Part shown: in pieces, positions 58,576 through 64,000 of the stretch
Layout of the letters: each line of letters begins with the position of its first letter
Numbering within the stretch: position 1 is the first letter of the stretch
Source: Halorubrum sp. Hd13
GTDB taxonomy: Archaea > Halobacteriota > Halobacteria > Halobacteriales > Haloferacaceae
Length of the DNA stretch: 64,000 nucleotides
NCBI RefSeq assembly: GCF_002252755.1
Contig: NZ_NHOY01000071.1
Span: 1 to 64,000, forward strand
Direction of reading: 5' to 3'
Notes under the pieces: generated by a model
The model's input: the letters and a program-made list of their open reading frames with translations, nothing else
Database searches by the model: none
What the model was told of the DNA's origin: nothing
Program-made: the position numbers and the translations under genes

Positions 58576-59519
58576 GCCGCCACCTCCCCGTCGCCCGCGC
58601 CCGCCTCGTCATCCCCGCCCACACGAAGCTTCGCGCAGAAGAACCCGCCCGTGTCGTTGTGATGGGGGTAGACGCGGTGCGCGCGCGTCACCGACTCGTC
58701 GAACGTCTCGCCCTCCCACTCGGTGACGCCGGGGACCGCGTCGAGCGGGAGGTCGAACTCGACGACCTCGCAGTCCTCGTTCGAGATGACGTGGTCGAGC
58801 ACCGCCTCGTTCTCCTCGGGCGCGAACGTGCAGGTGGAGTAGACGACGGTCCCGCCGGGGCGGGTCGCCTGCACGGCCCGGGCCAAGACCCCCTTCTGGA
58901 TCCCCGCGACGGCGTGGACGTGGTCGAGCGTCCACTGGTCGACGACGTCCGGGTTCTTGCGGCAGGTGCCCTCGCAGGAGCAGGGGGCGTCGACGAGGGC
59001 CCGATCGAACTCGTCGAACGCGAGCGGCTTCGTCGAGAAGTTCCGGGCGTCTTGATTCGTGACGATCGCGTTCGTGATCCCGAGGCGCTCCGCGTTGTGC
59101 CGGAGCGCGGAGAGCCGCCCGAGGTTGTTGTCGTTGGCGACGAGCGTGCCCTCGTCGTCCATCGCGTCGGCGATCTGCGTCGTCTTGCTACCGGGGGCCG
59201 CGCAGGCGTCCCAGACGCGCTCGCCCGGCCGCGGGTCGAGCGCGAGCCCCGGGAGCACCGACACCTCCTCTTGCCCGTGGGTCCAGCCGTGGACGTACGG
59301 CCAGTTCCCGCCGGGGTTCCCGTCCGGAAGCCGGAGCAGGCCGTCGTGCCACGCCACGGGCTCGTACGCGACGCCCGCTTCGTCGAACGCCTCGCGGACC
59401 CGATCGGGCGAGGCCGCCATCTCGTTCACGCGGACGACGGAGGGCAGCGGCCGGTCGCAGGCCGCGCGGAACGCCGACGCGTCGTCGACGAGCGGCTCGT
59501 ACCGCTCTAACGGATTCAT
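58572..59519 (-). CDS. NOP2/RsmB-family RNA cytosine-C5 methyltransferase
   Basis: The 315-residue enzyme has DACAAPGSKTTQIAD for S-adenosylmethionine, DAPCSCEGTCRKNP with the release cysteine, and VVYSTCTFAPEENEAV with the catalytic cysteine. The start MNPLERYEPLVDDASAFRAA is as in archaeal NOP2-like proteins; the in-frame part back to 59738 is rejected. Target RNA is not known. The RNA-binding PUA-like part is a separate, overlapping gene. Confidence 0.93.
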   Translation of the reverse strand: MNPLERYEPLVDDASAFRAACDRPLPSVVRVNEMAASPDRVREAFDEAGVAYEPVAWHDGLLRLPDGNPGGNWPYVHGWTHGQEEVSVLPGLALDPRPGERVWDACAAPGSKTTQIADAMDDEGTLVANDNNLGRLSALRHNAERLGITNAIVTNQDARNFSTKPLAFDEFDRALVDAPCSCEGTCRKNPDVVDQWTLDHVHAVAGIQKGVLARAVQATRPGGTVVYSTCTFAPEENEAVLDHVISNEDCEVVEFDLPLDAVPGVTEWEGETFDESVTRAHRVYPHHNDTGGFFCAKLRVGGDDEAGAGDGEVAA

Positions 59520-59631
59520 GCCACCCCTTTCGCGGCGGCCCGTTAGTCGGTTTCGGGACGCGCGCGAGGCCACGCAGTCGCACGCCCCGCGCGCCCTACG
59601 TTTTAGGTCCCTGCCCGGAGTAGGCGAACGC

Positions 59632-60372
59632 ATGGCACGCATCTCCGTCCTCGACGAGGACGTCTCGCTGGACGAGCCGACGCTGGTGGAGGGGTTCCCG
59701 GGCGTCGGACTCGTCGGAAAGATCGCGACGGACCACATGATCGAAGAACACGAGATGGTCCACTACGCGAACGTCCACTGCGACGGGCTCCCGCGGGTGG
59801 CCGTCTACCGCGAGGACGAACGGGCGCTGACGACTCCCGTGCGGCTGTACGCCGACCCGGAGAGCAACCTCGTCGCGCTCCGGAGCGACGTGCCCGTGAA
59901 TCCCGGCGCCGCGACCGAGGTCGCCGGCTGCCTGGAGAACTGGTTCGCGGAGACGGTGACGTTCCCGATCTTCCTCTCCGGACGCGGCCGCGAGAAGGGG
60001 GAGGCGCCGCCGTCGATCTACGGCGTGGCGACCGGCGACGGCGGCGATCGGCTCGAGCGCGCCGACGTCGAGGACCCGCCGGAGGCCGGGCTGATCTCCG
60101 GGCCGACGGGCGCGATGCTCGCGGAGGCGCTGGAGCGCGACCGCGACGCCGTCGGGCTCGTCGTCGAGTCGGACCCGCAGTTTCCCGACCCCGAGGCCGC
60201 GCGGATCCTCATCCGGAACGGCATCGACCCGATCGCGGAGACGGAGACGCCCACCGAGGGGCTCGTCGACCAGGCGACCGAGATCCGCGAGGCGAAGCGG
60301 GCGTTCGCCGAGCGGATGCAGCAGGCCACCGAGGAGAGCTCGCAGGCCGAGCCGCTGAAGATGTTCCAGTAG
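59632..60372 (+). CDS. PAC2-family protein (proteasome assembly chaperone-like)
   Basis: The 246-residue protein has LVEGFPGVGLVGKIATDHMI at the start, the PAC2 signature, and ends in a helical tail (FAERMQQATEESSQ). Archaeal members are thought to aid proteasome assembly. TATA-like CGTTTTAGG (about 59599-59607) fits ATG 59632. It stands alone. Confidence 0.92.
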   Translation: MARISVLDEDVSLDEPTLVEGFPGVGLVGKIATDHMIEEHEMVHYANVHCDGLPRVAVYREDERALTTPVRLYADPESNLVALRSDVPVNPGAATEVAGCLENWFAETVTFPIFLSGRGREKGEAPPSIYGVATGDGGDRLERADVEDPPEAGLISGPTGAMLAEALERDRDAVGLVVESDPQFPDPEAARILIRNGIDPIAETETPTEGLVDQATEIREAKRAFAERMQQATEESSQAEPLKMFQ

Positions 60373-60467
60373 GCGGCGCGCGCGGTTCTCGACCGGGACG
60401 CCGGCGGCTCCGGTCGGGCGGTCTCTCGATTTCGTCGACGCCCGCGCCGAGCGGGGCGCCCCTCGAC

Positions 60468-61829
60468 TCAGTCGTCGTCCGCGCCGGGCGACCCGTCTCC
60501 CGCCTCCAACTCGTCGAGGATCGGGCGGTACTTGAGCTGGATCTCGTCCCACTCGCGGTCGGGATCGGAGTCGGCGACGAGGCCGACCCCGGCGAAGAGG
60601 GTGGCCCGCCGGGGCGCCGCGACCGCCGAGCGGATCGCGACCGCGAAGGCGCCGTTGCCGGCGGCGTCGATCCAGCCCACCGGCGCCGCGTACCAGCCGC
60701 GGTCGAACGGCTCCGTCTCGTGGATCGTCTCCAGGGCGCGGTCGGGCGGGAGCCCGCCGACGGCGGGGGTCGGGTGGAGCGCCTCCACGAGGTCGAGCAC
60801 GTGGCGGTCGTCGCTGAGTTCGGCCGTGATCGGCGTGTGGAGGTGCTGGACCGTCGCGAGCCGGCGGACGCGACGCTCGCCGGCGGAGACCGACGCCGCG
60901 AACGGCTCCAGCTGCTCGCGGACTGTGTCCGCGACGAGTTCGTGCTCGTGGACGTTTTTGTCGTCATCGAGCAGCTCCCGCGCGAGCCACTCGTCCTCCG
61001 CCGGCGTCTCGCCTCGCCCCGTCGTCCCCGCGAGCGCGTCGGTCTCGACGGTCCGCCCGCGAAGCGAGACCAGCCGCTCCGGAGTTGCGCCGAAGAAGGC
61101 GCTCTCCTCCTCGTCCGGCTCGAAGTAGTACCGGTGACAGTCGGGGTACTTCTCCGCGAGCCGTTTCAGCGTCGCCGCTCGCGGGAATTCGGCCGCCAAG
61201 TCCGCCTCCAGCGCCTGCGCCAGGACGACCTTCCGTAAGTCGCCGCCGCGGATGCGGTCGACCGCGGCGTCGACGCTCTCGCGCCACGCCTCGCGGCTCG
61301 TGGTCCGACGGGTCTCCGCGATACCTGGGCGCGGCGGATCGGCCGCGTCGCCGTCGACCGCGGCGAGGCGTTCGACCTCGTCCGCCAGCCGGTGCTCGAC
61401 GGCGTCAACGTCGGTCTCCGGGCCGACAGCGTTCACCGTGAGCCAAGTGCCGTTGTCCGCGAACGTGAGCTGGACGCGCGGGAGCGCAAAGCGCGCCTCC
61501 GGGAACGGCCCCCACGTGTCGCCGCCGCAGGCTCCCTCGTGGAAGGCGAATCCGCCGAAGATCCGGGGACGAGCGGCCTCGGTCCCGGCGTGGACGTCGC
61601 CGGAGTCGAACAGGTCGGCGGCGGCGCTCCGGATCTCGGCGAACCGCTCCGGGCCGCTCGCGGTGAGGGTCGCGGCTGCCCCGCTCCCGAGGACGAGGGC
61701 GTCGTCCGGCGCGCTCCACGTCGTCCGCGGCGTCGAGAGGGCGTCGAAGGCGGCCGCGAACGGGGGCGCGTCGACCGCGGTCGTGCGGCTGACGAGGGGC
61801 GGAGCCGAGGTCGAACGCGCCCGTTCCAT
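60468..61829 (-). CDS. menF: isochorismate synthase (menaquinone pathway)
   Basis: The 453-residue enzyme converts chorismate to isochorismate, the first committed step to menaquinone. The chorismate-binding core covers about 190-445: LRKVVLAQALEADL, FFGATPERLVSLRG, LAGTTGRGE, ATVQHLHTPI and ALHPTPAVGGLPP. The N-terminal part includes FGGFAFHEG. Other men genes are not adjacent. Confidence 0.94.
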   Translation of the reverse strand: MERARSTSAPPLVSRTTAVDAPPFAAAFDALSTPRTTWSAPDDALVLGSGAAATLTASGPERFAEIRSAAADLFDSGDVHAGTEAARPRIFGGFAFHEGACGGDTWGPFPEARFALPRVQLTFADNGTWLTVNAVGPETDVDAVEHRLADEVERLAAVDGDAADPPRPGIAETRRTTSREAWRESVDAAVDRIRGGDLRKVVLAQALEADLAAEFPRAATLKRLAEKYPDCHRYYFEPDEEESAFFGATPERLVSLRGRTVETDALAGTTGRGETPAEDEWLARELLDDDKNVHEHELVADTVREQLEPFAASVSAGERRVRRLATVQHLHTPITAELSDDRHVLDLVEALHPTPAVGGLPPDRALETIHETEPFDRGWYAAPVGWIDAAGNGAFAVAIRSAVAAPRRATLFAGVGLVADSDPDREWDEIQLKYRPILDELEAGDGSPGADDD

Positions 61830-61943
61830 TAAGTAACGGTCGGCACTGCGGGCCCTTTATCCTGACTATCCCGGGGGTCGGCGCGGGCGACGGGCGCGCG
61901 GTCGCTCGCTCTAACGCCTACGGCGCGAAAGCGCTCGCCGCCG

Positions 61944-62582
61944 TCAGCTGTACCGCTCTTCGTTCCACGGGTCGGCGGTGTCGCTGTAGCCGCGCTTCTC
62001 CCAGTAGCCGAGCTCCTTCTCCGTGAGGAACTCCACTCCCGAGACCCATTTGGCGCCCTTGTACGCGTACTTGTGGGGGGTGACGACCCTGATCGGTCCC
62101 CCGTGGTCGGCCGGGAGGTCGTCGCCGTCGTAGCCGTACGCGAACAGGACGCCGTCTCGAGCGCACTCGTCGAGCGAGAGGTTCGTGGTGTAGCCGTCGA
62201 GCGCGTGGAAGAGGACGTGTTCGACGTCGTCGCGGACCCCGGCGTGGTCGACGATTTCGGCGAACTCGACGCCGGTGAACGCGCAGTCGAACTTACTCCA
62301 CCCCGTCACGCAGTGGAAGTCCTGTCGCTGGGTGACGGCCGGGAGGTCGCGGAACTCGGACAGCGAGAGATCGAGGGGGTCGTCGACGGCGCCCCACACC
62401 TCGAAGGCGAACGTCTCGGGGTCCCACGAGGGCGTTCCGCTCTTCGAGAGCACCGGGAAGCGGTCGGTCTCGCGCTGGCCCGGAGGGAGTCGGTCGTCGC
62501 CGTACTCGCGGTAGAGCCCCGTGAGGTCCTGAACGTCGCCGTCGGCCTCGGTCGCGGCGTCCGTGCCGCCGGATCCACTCAT
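61944..62582 (-). CDS. sulfite-oxidase-fold molybdopterin protein
   Basis: The 212-residue protein has the SUOX pterin-binding fold. Cys91 in DFHCVTGWSKFD is the molybdenum ligand, and GGPIRVVTPHKYAYKGAKWV follows. It lacks the heme and dimer domains of full sulfite oxidase and has no Tat signal, so it should act in the cytoplasm. Such short forms are common in haloarchaea; substrate unknown. Confidence 0.92.
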   Translation of the reverse strand: MSGSGGTDAATEADGDVQDLTGLYREYGDDRLPPGQRETDRFPVLSKSGTPSWDPETFAFEVWGAVDDPLDLSLSEFRDLPAVTQRQDFHCVTGWSKFDCAFTGVEFAEIVDHAGVRDDVEHVLFHALDGYTTNLSLDECARDGVLFAYGYDGDDLPADHGGPIRVVTPHKYAYKGAKWVSGVEFLTEKELGYWEKRGYSDTADPWNEERYS

Positions 62583-62925
62583 ACGCCGGCGTAGGCGTCG
62601 CGCCCACCTATGCGTATCGCTCCGCGTCGGTTGCAGAACCCGGGTCGACCCCAGTCACACCCCGGAAAACGACGCCGACGGCGGGGGGCGTCGCCCTGAC
62701 TCGCGGGCTCAAACGGCTGTCGTTCGCGAGGCCGGCAGACCGCCGATCGGACGGCGAGGACGCAGGCGCGTCGAACGTGTCGCCCATCGATTAGAAGTTT
62801 CGTATAACAGATCTAGAATTTAGATATTTCGAACTGAAGTTTCGAGAATGCCGTCGTGAGATTTCTCATACCCGTACCGTCGACGCCACATTTATATACC
62901 CATTCCCATTACTCCCGGGCAGGAA
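62583..62925. promoter_or_regulatory. long upstream region of the RHH gene
   Basis: 343 bases without a supported gene. The last 140 bases are markedly AT-rich. GAAGTTTCG occurs at 62794-62802 and 62836-62844, 42 bases apart, with TATTTCGAA between and the palindrome GAGATTTCTC near 62859. TATA TTTATATACC (about 62890-62899) precedes ATG 62926. Confidence 0.5.
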
Positions 62926-63141
62926 ATGCCACGAGTAGAGATAACCGTGCCGGAGCATCTGGAGATGCAGATCGCCCAGATGGTCGAGCAGGGGGAGTTC
63001 CTCAACCGAGAGGAGGCGGTGGAAGAGCTCCTGTCGACGGGGATAAAGGCGTACAAGACGAGCGGACCGAGAGACGAGGACGACTCCGGCGGGTTCGAGG
63101 ACGAGGGCATGATGGGCCACGAAGACGAGTACGTGTTCTGA
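62926..63141 (+). CDS. ribbon-helix-helix regulator
   Basis: The 71-residue protein starts MPRVEITVPEHLEMQIAQMV and continues GEFLNREEAVEELLSTGIKAY, a CopG/ParD-type RHH fold over residues 3-45, followed by an acidic tail. RHH proteins bind repeated operators as dimers and often control their own gene; the repeats upstream are candidates. No toxin gene is adjacent, so it is not an obvious antitoxin. Confidence 0.85.
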   Translation: MPRVEITVPEHLEMQIAQMVEQGEFLNREEAVEELLSTGIKAYKTSGPRDEDDSGGFEDEGMMGHEDEYVF

Positions 63142-63257
63142 AGCGGGACCGTCCCCGCGATCTCTCCCCGGCTGTACGTTCGCGTCCGGTACCCCCCCGC
63201 GAGCCGTGCGTATTCCCCTCAACAACGCTTAAATTGTCTACGACTCGTATCTCTGGT

Positions 63258-63536
63258 ATGCACAAAGACGAGCTCCTCGAACTCCACGAACAGATGGTGA
63301 CGATCATGGAGCACTTCCGCGCGAACGAGACCGTCGACGGCTCGCTGTTCGACCCGTACGACGAGCTGGAGGTCGACCCCTCGCACGTCCACAAATCGAA
63401 GAGCGAGCACAAACACGCCGTGTTCGTGCTCGGCAACGCCCTGGCGAACGCGATGAGCGAGGACGAGTTCTCCCCCGCCGGCCGCGTCGGCAAGCGGATG
63501 AAGGAGCTGGCGGACGACGCCGAGAACAAGATCTGA
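63258..63536 (+). CDS. UPF0058 family protein
   Basis: The 92-residue protein starts MHKDELLELHEQMVTIMEHF and has HVHKSKSEHKHAVFVLGNAL, the UPF0058 pattern. It is a helical, cytoplasmic protein found mainly in archaea; function unknown. A TATA-like CTTAAATTG (about 63229-63237) fits the ATG. Confidence 0.92.
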   Translation: MHKDELLELHEQMVTIMEHFRANETVDGSLFDPYDELEVDPSHVHKSKSEHKHAVFVLGNALANAMSEDEFSPAGRVGKRMKELADDAENKI

Positions 63537-63604
63537 CCGCCCGGTGCCACCTCCCGGTCGACCGACCCGCGGATTCATAAGCGGTCGACCGCTCCCTTTC
63601 CCAC

Positions 63605-64000
63605 ATGGTCGCGGAGGCGCTGACGTCCGACGCCGCCCACCTCGCTGTCGGCGGCGGGCTCGTCGCCGTGGCGGTCGCGGTCGTTTATACGACCGACCGG
63701 CCGGCCGGATCGTGGACCCGCGCGCTCCGCTCGCGCTTCCTGCTCGGCGTGCCGTGGGGGACGCTGGTCGCCGTCGCCGGCGTGATCGGGGTGTACCTCT
63801 TCGTCCAGAGCGGGCTGGAGAACCCCGACCGCCCGGTCGTGATCCCGTTCCGCTCGTGGTCGTACTTCTACCCGGAGGGGCTCCTCTGGTCGAGCTTCGC
63901 GCACGCCAACCGCGGGCACATCACGGGGAACCTCCTGTCGGCGCTGGTCGCCGGCGGAATCGCCGAGTACGCCTACGGGCACTTTCCGGGCGGACGCGAG
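63605..64000 (+). CDS. rhomboid-family intramembrane protease (cut by window end)
   Basis: The frame is open to the last base (132 residues so far). Two spans at about 13-30 and 47-67, then FAHANRGHITGN near residue 109, the rhomboid His-x3-Asn-type motif at the start of the second core helix. The catalytic Ser (GxSG) and His lie beyond the window. TATA-like GATTCATAAGC (about 63572-63582) fits ATG 63605. Confidence 0.88.
   Translation, partial: MVAEALTSDAAHLAVGGGLVAVAVAVVYTTDRPAGSWTRALRSRFLLGVPWGTLVAVAGVIGVYLFVQSGLENPDRPVVIPFRSWSYFYPEGLLWSSFAHANRGHITGNLLSALVAGGIAEYAYGHFPGGRE

Noticed and set aside
62926-63141. RHH protein as antitoxin of a toxin-antitoxin pair
   Set aside because: No toxin-like gene overlaps or adjoins it; the neighbours are UPF0058 (with its own promoter) and a sulfite-oxidase-fold gene on the other strand.

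Overview
The window comes from a halophilic archaeon (class Halobacteria). Base composition is very GC-rich, predicted proteins are rich in Asp and Glu, many starts sit about 25-30 bases after a TATA box with no room for a leader, and many genes belong to families seen mainly in haloarchaea (bat-type HTH, TbsP-like, amphi-Trp, halocyanin, UPF0058). A Halorubrum-like genus is my inference, not something the sequence proves. The window is chromosomal housekeeping sequence. I see no insertion sequence, prophage, CRISPR array or rRNA.

Layout. 1-5.6 kb: a 31-residue membrane peptide, a glycoside-hydrolase-like protein, an orphan fused nuoCD, a bat-type regulator, a ThuA-like protein and a membrane protein whose 5' end carries an in-frame stop. 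5.6-14 kb: S-adenosylmethionine synthase, an aminotransferase, a TbsP-like regulator, NAC plus TrmI, then a pterin/folate group (creatininase-family ArfB-like, MptE, FolP). 14-18 kb: DUF192 lipoprotein, a Zn-site protein overlapping TrmJ, AzlC/AzlD, small membrane proteins. 18-25 kb: an aldehyde:ferredoxin oxidoreductase with intact cluster ligands, a VanZ-like protein, RaSEA (archaeosine), a 5-formyl-THF cyclo-ligase and EngB. 25-30.5 kb: structured repeat copy A, an enolase-superfamily enzyme, tRNA-Ile(GAT), an MFS transporter, amphi-Trp and CBS proteins.

30.7-35 kb: a complete PEP-dependent dihydroxyacetone phosphorylation system, DhaK-DhaL-DhaM on the plus strand facing PtsH (HPr) and PtsI (enzyme I) on the minus strand. 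35-38 kb: YqeC diverges from a second AOR-family protein that has lost three of the four expected iron-sulfur ligands. 38-46.6 kb: YchF, UspA, BirA, a 2Fe-2S protein, an EamA transporter diverging from an Lrp-type regulator, PsiE, GatE. 46.7-47.1 kb: structured repeat copy B and tRNA-Leu(GAG). 47-64 kb: DUF420, halocyanin, PurF, RqcH, Elp3, DUF790/Bax1-like, DoxX pair, a split NOP2/RsmF-type methyltransferase and PUA-like protein, PAC2, MenF, a sulfite-oxidase-fold protein, an RHH protein, UPF0058 and a truncated rhomboid protease.

The most unusual signal is non-coding. Two homologous elements (about 24.92-25.24 kb on minus, 46.68-46.88 kb on plus) each begin with a TATA box and carry fixed linker motifs around three hairpins whose stems differ in sequence or length but keep pairing, as expected for a structured RNA family. 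A 14-base core of the same element occurs in the loop of a hairpin just downstream of tRNA-Ile. Other notable points are the NuoCD paralogue that lacks the quinone-site tyrosine, the AOR paralogue without cluster cysteines, and an inverted motif beside the TATA box of the intact AOR.
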